A DNA stretch of 64,000 nucleotides. It comes from Eleusine coracana subsp. coracana (Eukaryota; Streptophyta; Magnoliopsida; Poales; Poaceae). The stretch lies in contig CM064423.1 of the NCBI GenBank assembly GCA_032690845.1, positions 28,418,044-28,482,043 on the forward strand. Reading direction: 5' to 3'. The first letter of the stretch is position 1; every line of letters begins with the position of its first letter. A program made the position numbers and the translations under genes. The notes beneath the pieces were generated by a model. It had not been told where the DNA came from, did no database searches, and worked only from the letters and a program-made list of their open reading frames with translations. Below, piece after piece: positions 10,847-22,867 of the stretch.

Positions 10847-12720
10847 TTTGCTCGTCCCGAGTAAAGTAAAAGAAAGAAAAATCGAAAAACATACTCTTTC
10901 TATCATAAAAGATATCTCAAATCAGCAAATGTTGAGCATTGTTCTATTGTGGTGTATTTTATATTGGTATTCAGCAAAATAGATCAAATATGGGCATAAG
11001 CTTAAAGTTCTCCCCAAAGCAAAAGATCATGTCCAATTCATAAATTATAACTCTTCCACACATGAGAATCACTTAAAAGATTGTTGTGAACATAAAGAAT
11101 CTATCTTCCAAATAATCCAAGGCAACAAATCATCTTTCAAATCACTCAACCTATATTCTTCATCATAATGATCAAATAATATTAGTGTAAGGCTTATATG
11201 AGTATCTAGGTAAGGTAATTCAAGGATTGCAAACATAAATCAATAATATATTGTAAAGCTAGGAGATTATTCTTTATTGGAATTATAGAAACTTATCAAG
11301 ATGGCAATTAAGAAAGAAAAATTTAAGAAAGGACTCAGACTTTGGATACGTCGACATGTGCATAGCAAAAATTTGATCTTGGAAAATTGCACATGGTTGG
11401 AATGATTCATGGCTATATTGAATTTCGAGAATAAGAATGTCATATACCATCCCCCCACACTTAAAATTTGGCTATATTGATCAGGGTGCGCCGATCGGCT
11501 CTCAACCCAAATTTACCAACATTTGTTGGTATTTGATTCATCTGGCTTCAACATTTATTCAAGAATTAAATATAGCCAAAATTGAATTAAATATAGCCAT
11601 ATAGGATGTGGTCAAGGAATGATACTCAACAAGATATTTTGGGTTTATGGTGGGATTGAATTTTTGCATGAGTAATTTCAAGGCTAGAAAAAGATACACA
11701 AAGAATTGCCATGTTAATAAAGTTCATACAAAAAGAATTAAATCCTAACTGAACTCAACCATCAATTTAATGTTTATGTACATATCAAAGGTTCATGAGT
11801 ATTGTTCAAAATATGGCAATGGTAGGTAAGGATCTTGAAAAACAATAAATTCTAAAGTTCACAACATAAAAATTTATTTTTGAAAAGATTGGTACTAAGT
11901 TATCATTACAAACTGGACAACACAAATGAAGCACATGGGTACTCAAAATTGCTCCACATAAGACATATTTGCCGAATAATCATTAAGTGTAAGTTCAAAA
12001 TTTTATTCAATGCTCAACACTATTTGATCTTCATCAACACTTTTCAAGAAAGAATAAATAATTCAATTCTCCTAATAGAGCATAACCGCCACCATTATAT
12101 TAAGATCTAAACTTCAATACATGATGATGATGATTTTTGCACACACTTGTATGAAAATAAAATTACTACTAACACACTTGTATGAAAATAAAACTACTAT
12201 TAACACACTTGCATGAAAATAAAACTACTACTAACACACTTGCATGAAAATAAAACTACTACTAACACACTTGCATGAAAGTAAACACACCCGATACATG
12301 ATTTCCCAACCCGCTCACACACACATAAGTAAATAAAGAAAAAGACTGCAAAAGATAAAAGAAAACACAAACCGGGAAACCGATGCACGTGTCAACTCCT
12401 AGGCACTCTAGTCATCCGAAAGTGGAGACGGGGGCTCATCGAAGCCACAGCACCGCGCCTTGAGTCGCTCGAACTCCTCCACCATCGCATCATGGTTGTT
12501 CCTCCATTAGGACGTGGCGTCCTCCACGTGCTCGATGTAGTGCATGTTGTTGTCGAGGTACCCCTGCATGGGCACGAAAAAGTCTGCACTGGGCACAGGA
12601 GGCACCACTGGTACACGTCCTTGGTACCTGTAGTCAATGCCCGCGCTATAGTAGGGTGCGCCGATCGGCGTGTTGCCTGCGCCGATCGACGCAGAGGACT
12701 ATGAACCACCCGCTGCGTCG
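10847..12720 (-). other. Non-coding 3' region of Athila copy 2
   Basis: This AT-rich stretch between the accessory ORF and the polypurine tract has only short random frames. It holds one CGATCGG motif at about 11487, two near 12655-12690 and the 31-bp minisatellite at 12142-12290. Sequence from about 12392 upward is GC-rich and may be decayed ORF 3' sequence. Confidence 0.55.
12142..12290. repeat. 31-bp minisatellite (about 4.5 units)
   Basis: The unit starts CACACTTGTATGAAAATAAA and ends TACTACTAA. Units start at 12142 and every 31 bp after that; the last is truncated. The two right-hand full units are nearly identical, suggesting recent slippage or unequal exchange. Confidence 0.85.
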
Positions 12721-12761
12721 CTCGACCCTGACAAGTACTGCTGGTACTCCTAGCGTGACCC

Positions 12762-14009
12762 CTAGGAGTCCCACTCACCGCCGGCTGCTGTAGATGTGTC
12801 CGACTGTCGAACCCGCCCATGGCGGTCCTTGAGAACTCGGCCCCCCTCCAACAGACCTTCCTCAAGCCAATTTCCTCCCTCCAGCTTGCGAGGGAGAAAA
12901 ACTCCTAGCTCCGCACACGGGAGCTTTACGTTGGTGCCGCCGACATGGAAGCCAGCGCGAACACTTCCCGTGACAATATTGCCACGAGTCATATTCTCAC
13001 CGATCTCCGTCACGCACTCCCACTTGTCGTCGCGCCCTCCCGGTCTGTCGCTGTCGTAGACGAGGCCAGCTAGGCATTGAAGATAGGCCCCGAAGGCCAA
13101 CTTCTTGCTTGCCTTGCCCCTCTTGTCAAGCCAACCCCGCACCATCACCGACATGGGATTGCAATAAGACGGACTCACGATGGTGTTGAAGAGCCACCAC
13201 AAGTCCGCATCGGTGACGTTGCTAGAGTCGACCTTGTCGCCAATGCACGCCGCCAACCACCGATGGAAGACTTGAATGGTCGGGTTGCGGATGTTTCCGC
13301 GCTTCATCTCCTCCATAAACGAGAGCCACCTCCAAAAGGAGTCCAAATCCCCACTTCACAAGATGCGGGCGACGTCGGCGTCAGCGTCGAAGCAGAAGGC
13401 TTGAGCCGCCGCCTCCATGGTCACCGTGTGGCTGATGTCGCGGACGCGGAAGTTGACGGCCTTACTACCGTCTTCATCGGTGCCAGGCCTCATCGTAGAA
13501 GCAACCTCGGTGACGTCGTCGAGGTTGTAGTCCATGGGGAGGAGGTGGAAATCCACCCAGCCGAGGTTGTCTAGCATCCTCCTTAAATCCTCCCACATGC
13601 CGATCAAGGTGAGGAAGGTCTCGTCCAGGTTGAAGTTGGGGACAAACCTTCCCCTCACCGCGAGGTAGTGCCATTGTTCCTCCTCGCTTAGGAGGGTGAA
13701 GACCTCCTCCATCGTGCGCGGCATGAATGCCGGCGGCGGTGGTGATGTTGGAACCCCACGGCTTGCCGCCGTTTCGCTCCTCGTAGCACACCCTGCTGGA
13801 AGGGACGCGCCGGAGACGAAGTGGCGGGCGCGGACCTCGTATGTTGCCGCCGTCGAGCCGGTGGATGCACCACCCACCGACATGTCGTCGCGAGCGTCGG
13901 AGCCACCCCTCACCGAGAAGTTACAGCTCGACTCACTGCTGCCGCCAGAACTGCTCCCATGGCGTAGCCTCTTGCCCAACTTGTCAACGGAGGAGCGAAG
14001 ACAATCCAT
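12762..14009 (-). pseudogene. ATHILA ORF-1-like accessory protein, copy 2, broken
   Basis: This is homologous to 3370-4664 and starts at ATG 14009. It has the same Ser/Gly-rich N-terminus, EEQWHYLAVRGRFVPNF, the Val/Asp-rich middle and FHRWLAACIGDKVDSSNVTD. The frame breaks near 13350, between the ADVARIL and FWRWLSFMEEM segments. The second part ends with a stop right after GGEWDS, where copy 1 reads on. Copy 1 is interrupted by CRM here, so the true C-terminus is uncertain. Function unknown. Confidence 0.6.
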
Positions 14010-14099
14010 CTGCGAGGAATGCCGAACGTGTGCGAGATCGTTGGTAGTGGGGAAGGTGGAGAGATTACCGGGATGGTGTGACGAATGGGGGCGCCTGGC

Positions 14100-14114
14100 C
14101 TCCCTTTTATAGTG
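14100..14114 (-). promoter_or_regulatory. TATA box upstream of accessory ORF copy 2
   Basis: The minus strand carries CACTATAAAAGGGA, identical in core to 4754-4767 and about 90 bp before ATG 14009. Conservation in two diverged copies supports function. Confidence 0.6.
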
Positions 14115-14555
14115 TGGGAAACTTCCAGGAGAAGGAACCGCCATAAAATTTCACAATTTGAGAGCGCGCTGATCGGCACAGGAACTGCGTTGATCGGCAC
14201 AATTCAAATTCTGAATGCTCTGACCACTCTGATGCTTGATTCCCCTCCTTCATGTCGCTTCCTGGCACATCATGTTGGTTGGCAGGAGAACAGCACGGAA
14301 TCCTGATGTCTTGTTGGCGGCGTCGATGGGCTCAGGCCCGCGCCGATCGGCGCGCCGTCTCCTTTTCAGCCTTCGGTCAATTCCGTGTCCCCTCTGCACT
14401 GCACACCTGCGTAATAATCATACCTGTTCCTCAAAATCAATGCCTGCCGCCCTTGTCGCCCATTTGGGAACATCATGGGTACCAGCGCCGATCGGTTCAT
14501 ATAGCTTGGACGTCGTATCCATACATCCCCTCATGTTACTTTCGACGCCTCAATG

Positions 14556-16317
14556 TCACGGTGTCTTGTATCTCTTCACTTCATCAAAAGCACGGCACTC
14601 TTCTCCCTTTGGGAGAAACTTGAAAGAGTAGGGAGTCCCACTTATAGCGAAGCTTATCTCACCACTCCCAACATCAATACTTGCCTTTGCTGTCCTCAAG
14701 AAGGGTATGCCTAATATCAACGGGATCCTCGTCCTCTTATCCATATCAAGCACAATAAGATCAATAGGGACGATATGATCTCCAATTTGAACAGGCACAT
14801 CCTCAGCAATTCCATGAGGGAAGCGTACCGATTGATCGACTAACTCCAAACACATACCCGTAGGCTCTAATTCAGGCAAATTGAGATTTGTGAATATATG
14901 GCGGGGCATAACACTTACACTTGCTCCAAGATTGCACAAGCACCTATCAAATATCCTTGTTTCAATCATGCATTTGATGCTTGGTGATCCAGGGTTGGCT
15001 TTCTGCTCCAGTGTAACATCATTGATTGCCGCCGTTAGTTCCTTGGTGACCTTCACAACCTCCTCAGAAACTAGAGACTTCTTGTTTTGCATCATGTCCT
15101 TAATGTACTTGGCATAGGTGGGAACTTGGATAGCATCAACAAAAGGGATAGTGATGTAAAGCTTCTTCATAATATCGACGAACCTTGCAAATTGCTCGTC
15201 GTGTTGCCGCGCTCTTTCTGTCTTCGTCAGTAGTTGAGTATCTAGAAACGTGGCAGGGTCATGCTCTTCTGTCTCCACGCCCATCTTCAGACCAGAGAGG
15301 TCATCATCCTCCTTGCACCGATCGGCGCTTTCAGGGAGCCGATCGGCTCCGATAGGGTCGTCGCGCCGATCGGCGCTGGGTGTGCGCCGATCGGCACGGG
15401 GCTTCTTTGCTCCCGCGGAGTGTTCTGGATCTTCTGTTTGTTTTCCTGATCGCGTAGCTATTGCCTTCAACTGTTCTGCAGACATCGTATTGCCAGGAAT
15501 AGCCCCCTTATTGCCTTGAATGGCTTGCGATAGCTGTCCCATTTGTTGCTCCATAATCTTGATATACTTCAAAATCTGCTCGTTGGAGCTCCCAATTTCT
15601 ATCACCTTGTCATTAACTCTCTCAAGGACACGATCAATCTCCTTGAATCTAGCTTGATTGTCCTTGTTGATCTTCTCTTGAGCTTGGAAGAACTCATGAC
15701 ATTGGAGACGAAGTGGGATAGAGTTTTGCATGGACGAACTAGGAGAGAAAGAACTCCTTTGTTGCTGATATTGGGCCTTCGATTCACTATTCCTCATATA
15801 TTCTAACATCTTCATCTCTTCAGGGAAATCTTTCTGCACATGACCAAATTCTCCACACTCACTACATGTTGAGTGTGATTCCGCCAGCTTGAGTGTCTCT
15901 TCCTTAGGGATATGAAGATTATTGTCCAACCTTCTTCGAATAGCATCGAGGCGATCTATAATCAATTCTTCCTGAGTCTACTCAATCACACTCTTTGCTA
16001 CTCCTTTTGAAGGTTGCAAATTCCTTGAGCTTCTCTCACCATCCCATGATTGATTTTCAACTAACAACTTGATCAAATTCTTAGCTTTGGTGGGGGTTTT
16101 TTGACATGAATGATCCTGCAGCTGAGGCATCCAAATGTTGATGTGACAAAAGATTCAATCCTGTGTAGAACCTCTCAACAACTTCACCAACCGTCAAACC
16201 ATGATGAGGGCATGCATCCATATGCTCATTGTATCTTTCCCATGCTTCTCTAATGCTCTCATCAATATTCTGTATAAATCCAAAAATCTTATTTTTCAAA
16301 GCTTGAGTCTTACCGGG
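14556..16317 (-). pseudogene. Athila-type gag-protease, copy 2, N-terminus removed by CRM insertion
   Basis: A long open frame (15965-14556, about 469 codons) includes a zinc knuckle CSECGEFGHVQKDF in which the last Cys is Phe (copy 1 keeps Cys), the MEQQMGQLSQAIQG segment, an ADRR-rich linker encoded by CGATCGG motifs (15325-15400), and a retropepsin domain with NLGASVSVMP, so the catalytic Asp of copy 1 is Asn here. Upstream capsid sequence (16353-16081) is in another frame and is truncated at 16317. Loss of the knuckle Cys and the protease Asp suggests relaxed constraint despite the intact frame. Confidence 0.75.
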
Positions 16318-17241
16318 TGATGAGGACATCACTCCTATGGATACACACAACACTCCTCCAAATCTGGACTTGCAAGGTCCAATGACTAGAGCTCGTGCAC
16401 GACGACTAAATTTAGAGGTGAGCTCGTTCCTACGTTCTTCGCTATATGTTACTTTTGAGAATGGTTTGCTACCTAATGATTATTTTATGATTAGAAACCA
16501 TGGAGAAGACCAGGAGATGATGGGAGAAGGAGTTGGGAATGTGGAGGACCAGCAAGGGCTTGGAAGCCAAAGTGGAGGCCCAATCAAAACCGACTTCGAG
16601 TCTGTTTCGGGGCCCAGGACCAGTCTGTACTAAAACAGTGGCCCAGGACGCATACGGACTCGGATTTAGACGTTCTACATATGCACGGAAAGATAAGGAG
16701 AAGACATTTCCAATGCCGCCGGCCTCATGTCAAAATTCATCCGGAGTCATCAGGAATCGTTAAAACAAGACAGAGTCCAGAATCTGTATCGGTGCTGCAT
16801 CGCCTATTTTTGGCGTTTGGGCTCTGTATCTAGTTGAGCCCAATTAGGTGCGCGTCCAGAGGGTCTTGCACGACCCTAGGATCTTTATATACAGCCGCCG
16901 CCGCACCATTAGGGTTCGGGTTTTGCTTAGATCAATTCTGTTCATAAACAGTTTCGCCGTTCATCGGTTTGTGAGACCCCAACTTCGAGAGTTTAATCAT
17001 ACATCTGCAATTGTGTTGCATTCTTCGTTGTTCTTGCTTGTGTTCTTGATTCGCAGGCAGGGATTAGCCTTCTCGGCGAGGTCAATCGTCTTTTGGACGG
17101 TTGATAACTAGAGGAGACGTCGTGCTGCGATTGCGGGGTTTAGAACGTGCTGTTCTGAAGCCGGATCGATTTGTGTGTCGCCTCCGACCAAATCAACTTA
17201 CCAAGAACCTTTCGGAAGATCGGGAACCCTTGTTCACATCA
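16318..17241 (+). repeat. CRM 5' LTR, left arm (924 bp)
   Basis: It starts TGATGAGGACATCA and ends TTCACATCA, directly followed by A-G and the PBS. A TATA-like CTTTATATACAG lies near 16880. The frame at 16337-16633 encodes the CRM integrase tail. Confidence 0.92.
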
Positions 17242-17243
17242 AG

Positions 17244-17256
17244 TGGTAATCAGAGC
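17244..17256 (+). other. Primer-binding site, tRNA-iMet type
   Basis: TGGTAATCAGAGC matches the usual iMet PBS TGGTATCAGAGC with one inserted A. The same variant occurs in the right arm (28448-28460), so it predates their separation. Confidence 0.85.
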
Positions 17257-18468
17257 TTCAGGTGCACCGTCATGTTCACACTACCCTTTAGTTTTGTTTT
17301 TGTGTTCTTCCTATCGTCCACTGAAAATACCAAAAAAAAATTTCCCCCGCCCATAACCACGTGTTTAACCTTTGCATATTTCAATTTCAGAGTCCGTAGT
17401 GTTGAGTTTGTGCCCTAGTTCTTGTTTAGTCGCTAGTTTAGTTTGTGTTTTTGTCGTCAGTAGTGTTTCCCTTGCAACCCTAGCCGCCATCCCCTTCACC
17501 ATCCTCGGTTTTGTCGGCTTTGTGTGGTAGGGTTGATTGATCAACATGCCCACCCTAATCCCACCCTAAACCTACCCTCACCACCTCGGACCAATTTTCA
17601 TAAATTCCACTTTCCGCTGCATCCACCTCGCCAAAAAAACTCCCTACCCGACCCCAAGCCCGACTCGGATTTCACTCAAACCCCCGGGTTCTTCATAACC
17701 GATTCCGACACCCCTTCGATAAAACAGCCATAACTTTTTGCTCGGTTGTCCGTTTTGGCTGAAATTTTTACAGGAGATTCTTGACGAAAAGTTGAGCATA
17801 CCCACAGTAGGCTACGCCCTATGTGCCCTCGTTAAAAAATTCAAAAAAAATCGGGAAGAGAAAGAAAAAATTCATTCAAGTTGAAACCCGACATTTTCTG
17901 AAACTTCAAGATTTTCTGTAGGCCACGTCCTAGCTCGGTTTGAGCTGAAATTTTTTGTGGTTTCTTCCTGTTTGCTAGTGAGTTGGAAAAAAATATCAAA
18001 AAAATAAAATAAAAAAATAAATTTGGGATTCCTACTAGTGCTCCATCTAGCCCCCTGGAATTTCTGAGTTTGGCTATTTTACACTAAGCCCCCTGTTATC
18101 GACTGTGTCCCTTTGTCTCTTTGTTTCTTCTTTGCTATCACTACTGTTCTAGGACATAGTTAGACCAGCAACTAGGGACAAGTTATTTGGGCACTTATTC
18201 AGCTTTACTATCTGTTTTTGATTTGTGTGCCACTCATATATATATATTTGGCCTTCCTAGCTCTACATACTTCTTCTGGACAGCACATAGGTTATTTCGT
18301 AACCCTTGCAATCGTGGAACACTTCTCCCTGGTATCCTTCGCTTTGTTGTTTTCAGAACTTTAAAAGAGCTTTGCAAGAAGCTTACTTTTGTTGTGTTGA
18401 GAGGCACCACTGCTTAGTAGTTTTGTAGGGATAACCTTCACTTTTTGTTTCTTGTTTTGGTGTTTCTG
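17257..18468 (+). other. CRM untranslated leader, left arm
   Basis: About 1.2 kb between the PBS and the gag ATG. It has A-rich runs near 17330 and 18000 and no convincing ORF. The matching right-arm leader (27232-28447) differs by many substitutions and indels, for example an ATTT repeat near 28055-28070 against an A run here. Confidence 0.6.
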
Positions 18469-18702
18469 ATGTCAGGAAGCGATGGGGAGGGTGCTTCACC
18501 CTCCAAATTGGATGACTGCGTGAGCCAAAATCAGTTACAGAAGGCTTTGCAGGCGGTTCAGAGTGATTTGGCAGAGACGATCACCAGGGCTGTCACCGAC
18601 GCCGTCACCAAGCTTCACCTGGGAGAAAGCATTGAGCGGTTGGATAAGAGAGTCTCTAAGCTAACCGATCAGGTTGTCGAATTGGAGACCGCTCACAAGA
18701 CC

Positions 18703-18733
<31 letters not shown>

Positions 18734-21700
18734 CCAACACCAACAACGACACCAACAACGACGTTGAAGACGATCATGATGAAGCAACGGTGTATAAGGC
18801 TGATGGCACCGTCGATAGGTCAGCTACAAGGACCGCAAGGATACGACGCCGTTTGCAACGTAACCCTCAAGGTATGGGTGGTTTCCACAACCACAACCGT
18901 CGCACACAAGGTAACTATGCTCCAGATGATCCGTATGCTAAAATTAAGTTTTCAATTCCTTCATTTTCGGGTCAGTACGATGGTGATGCTTACCTTGATT
19001 GGGAAATGACGGTAGAACAAAAATTTAATGCCCACCTTCTTCCTGAACAACATAGAGTTAGACAAGCCACTAGTGAGTTTAAGGACTTTGCTATTGTTTG
19101 GTGGAGTGGTCTAGCTGCTGAAACCGATTTGCCTACTACTTGGGAAGAACTTAAGGTAGAAATGCGTGATCGTTTGTTCCTCCTTCTTTTTATAGAGAAA
19201 TTCGTAATAAACTGCAGCGTTTAGATCAAGGAGATAAAACTGTTCAGGAGTATTTTAGTGAGCTTCAGAAGGGTTTGATTCGTTGTGCTGTGGTTGAAAA
19301 AGTAGAGGATCAGATTTGCCGCTTTTATTCTGGTTTGAGAAAAGAAATTCAGGACATCCTTGATTATAAAGAATTTTATACCCTCAACCAGTGTTTCCAG
19401 TATGCTATGCTTGCAGAGAAAGAATCACAGGGACTTTTCCAGGCTTTTGAGGAGTACAGCAAGTCCAGGAATTTCTACCCACCACGGCAGACGGGGACTT
19501 CGGGGCTGCCCAAGCCATCTTTCCGGCCGCCCCCACCAGCTAGTGTTGTTTCTGCAGCACCAAGATCAGCCCCTGCCCCTTCTACGCGCTCAAGTAAAAA
19601 TTCTGTGCAGGTACCGGCTAGTAGTGCCTCCTCTGTTGCTTCGACGGGACGCACTACAGGGATTCAGTGCCACCGATGCCATGGTCTTGGCCATGTGCAG
19701 AAAGATTGCCCAAGTAGGCGAGCATATGTGGTGACAGATGATGGCGGTTACATCAGCACCTCCGATGTGGAGGATGAGGAGGAGGATGTCGCTGCCACCA
19801 ACTGTGACCTCGTCCTTGGAGGCGGAGATAACACGGGCTACATGAATATTATTGTGCAGCGTGTGCTTAGCACACAAATCCAACAGCCCGAGATGATGCA
19901 GCGACATAACTTGTTCCAGATTTTCTTCGTCATCAAGAACCGTCGGGCACGTGTCATCATTGATGGAGGAAGCTGCAACAATTTGGTGAGTTCTGATGTG
20001 GTTAAGAAGCTTGATTTGACCACACGCCCACATCCACATCCATACTACATTCAGTGGTTAAATGACTCTGGAAAAGCTAAGGTAACACAAACTTGTAGAG
20101 TTCCTTTTTCCATTGGTTCCTATGTGGATTCTGTTGATTGTGATGTTGTACCCATGCAAGCTTGTTCACTTTTATTGGGTAGACCTTGGGAATTTGATAA
20201 TGATGCTGTACACCATGGTAAAAGTAATAAGTACACTTTTATGCATAAAGGAACTAAAATTACTTTGTTACCAATGACCCCTGCTGAAATTGTACAAGCT
20301 GATTTAGAACGAGCTGCTAGTTTGAAAAATAAAAGCCCTGAAATTCAGCAACCTGTTAATTCTGCTTCTACACCAAGTAATGTTAATGATTCTTCAAGTT
20401 CTAAGGGTGCTGCAATTAAATTACAAGGTCGTTCATGTCTTGCCACAAAATCTGAGCTTGCTGAAATTTCTACTGATGATATTTGCTATGCTTTGATATG
20501 CAAACAAGCCTTGTTTTTGCTTGGTGATATTGCTTCTAGTGCTTTGCCTCCTGCTGTCACTAACCTTTTGCAGGAGTATGAGGATGTTTTCCCAGCTGAG
20601 ATACCCCCGGGATTGCCACCTTTGAGAGGGATTGAGCATCAAATTGATTTGATTCCTGGTGCTACTTTGCCAAACCGTGCTGCTTATAGGACCAACCCTG
20701 AGGAGACTAAGGAGATACAACGACAAGTCCAAGACCTTTTGGATCGTGGGTATGTTCGTCAATCACTTAGTCCTTGTGCTGTTCCTGTACTTTTGGTTCC
20801 TAAGAAAGATGGTTCTTGGCGTATGTGTGTAGATTGTAGAGCCATTAATAACATTACTATTAGGTATCGTCATCCTATTCCTAGGCTAGACGACATGCTT
20901 GATGAGTTATGTGGTGCTATAATTTTCACTAAAATTGATTTGCGTAGTGGCTACCATCAAATTAGAATGAAACTTGGAGATGAATGGAAAACAACTTTCA
21001 AAACCAAATTCGGGTTGTATGAGTGGTTAGTAATGCCTTTTGGGTTAACTAATGCACCCAGTACTTTCATGCGTTTGATGAATGAGGTTTTAAGACCTTT
21101 TATTGGTAAATTTGTGGTTGTTTACTTTGATGATATCTTGATTTATAGCAAATCCATGGATGATCATATGATTCATTTACGTGCTGTTTTTGATGCTTTG
21201 CGAGTTGCACGTTTATTTGGTAACCTTGAGAAGTGCACCTTTTGCACGGATCGAGTCTCTTTTCTTGGCTATGTTGTGACTCCACAGGGAATTGAGGTGG
21301 ATGAGGCGAAGATTGAAGCCATAAAGAGCTGGCCTGTACCAAAAACTATCACACAGGTGAGGAGTTTTCTTGGTCTTGCAGGTTTCTACCGCCGCTTTGT
21401 CAAAGATTTCAGCACCATTGCTGCACCATTGCATGAGTTGACAAAGAAGGGCGTTGACTTCCATTTTGGTAAGGTACATCATGAGTCTTTTAATGCTTTG
21501 AAGGACAAACTTACACATGCACCATTGCTGCAATTACCCAATTTTGATAAGACTTTTGAGCTTGAATGTGATGCTAGTGGTATAGGCATTGGTGGTGTTT
21601 TGATGCAAGATGGTAAACCTGTTGCATACTTTAGTGAGAAAATTACTGGGCCTGTTTTGAATTATTCCACGTATGATAAGGAACTATATGCACTTGTACG

Positions 21701-22866
21701 TTCTTTAGAGACGTGGCGTCATTATTTGTTGCCCAAAGAATTTGTTATTCATTCTGATCATGAATCACTTAAGTATATTCGTTCTCAATGCAATTTGAAC
21801 CGTAGACATGCTAAATGGGTTGAGTTTATTGAGTCTTTTCCTTATATTATTAAACATAAGAAAGGGAAGGATAATGTGATTGCTGATGCTTTATCTAGGC
21901 GATATACTTTGTTGTCTCAACTTGATTGTAGAATTTTTGGACTTGAGGCAATTAAAGAACAATATGTTGCTGATGTTGATTTTAAAGATGTATTGCTGCA
22001 CTGTAAAGAAGGTCGTGCTTGGCACAAATTTGTGTTGAATGATGGATTCTTGTTTAGAGCTAACCGCCTATGCATTCCAGTTGGTTCCGTTCGTCTTTTT
22101 TGTTGTTGCAGGAGGCGCATGGAGGTGGATTGATGGGTCATTTTGGTGCTAAGAAGACAGAGGATATTTTGGCCACACACTTCTTTTGGCCAAGGATGAG
22201 GAAAGATGTTGAGCGTTTTGTTGCTCGCTGCACTACATGTCAAAAAGCTAAGTCTCGATTGAATCCACATGGTTTATACGTGCCACTTCCTGTTCCTTCT
22301 ATTCCTTGGGCGGATATTTCTATGGACTTTATTTTAGGACTGCCTAGGACTAAGAGGGGGAGCGATAGCATTTTTGTTGTTGTGGATCGTTTTTCCAAGA
22401 TGGCACACTTTATACCATGTCATAAAACTGATGATGCTAGTTACATTGCTGATCTTTTTTTCAAAAAAATTGTACGTTTGCATGGTATGCCTTCTACTAT
22501 TGTTTCAGATCGTGATGCAAAATTCTTGAGTCATTTTTGGCGCACGCTTTGGAATAAGTTGGGTACAAAGTTGTTATTTTCTACAACTTGTCATCCACAA
22601 ACTGATGGACAAACTGAGGTTGTGAACCGCACTTTGGGTACAATGTTGCGAGCTATTTTGAAGAAAAATTTGAAGCAATGGGAAGAATGCTTACCTTATG
22701 TTGAGTTTGCTTATAATCGGGCAACACATTCTACTACCAAGGTAAGTCCATTCAAGGTAGTGTATGGTTTTGATCCCCGTACTCCACTTGATATACTTCC
22801 TCTACCTATTAATGAGAGAGTTCATGTTGATGCTAAGGAGCGTGCTGAATTTATTTTGCAAATGCA
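18469..22866 (+). pseudogene. CRM gag-pol, left arm, 3' truncated
   Basis: Gag starts at ATG 18469 (MSGSDGEG), the likely true start within the frame open from 18445. It has a coiled-coil-like stretch (LDKRVSKLTDQVVELE), an Asn-run encoded by an AAC repeat (18708-18735) and the capsid motif WEMTVEQKFNAHLLPEQHRV. A one-base loss near 19175 shifts frame; the 19275-22133 frame then carries the rest of gag, the zinc knuckle [14 protein letters not shown], a protease-like [16 protein letters not shown] with [10 protein letters not shown], RNase H with [11 protein letters not shown] and the start of integrase. A small insertion at about 22097 shifts frame again. Integrase runs through [10 protein letters not shown] and ends at the palindrome centre, so its C-terminus is absent. 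Confidence 0.9.
18708..18735 (+). repeat. AAC trinucleotide microsatellite in gag
   Basis: Consecutive AAC codons encode about ten Asn residues. The right arm is much shorter here (alternating Asn-Thr near 26965-27000), so this is a slippage site. Confidence 0.9.
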
Positions 22867-22867
22867 C
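22857..22867. other. Centre of the CRM palindrome
   Basis: The spacer TGCAAATGCAC separates arms that are complementary right up to it: CGTGCTGAATTTATTT on the left against AAATAAAATCAGCACG on the right, with one mismatch. The spacer belongs to the left arm and holds two TGCA tetramers, each self-complementary. Confidence 0.9.

Noticed and set aside
12142..12290. CRISPR-like array
   Set aside because: 31-bp units are contiguous without unique spacers and the genome is plant nuclear; it is a minisatellite.
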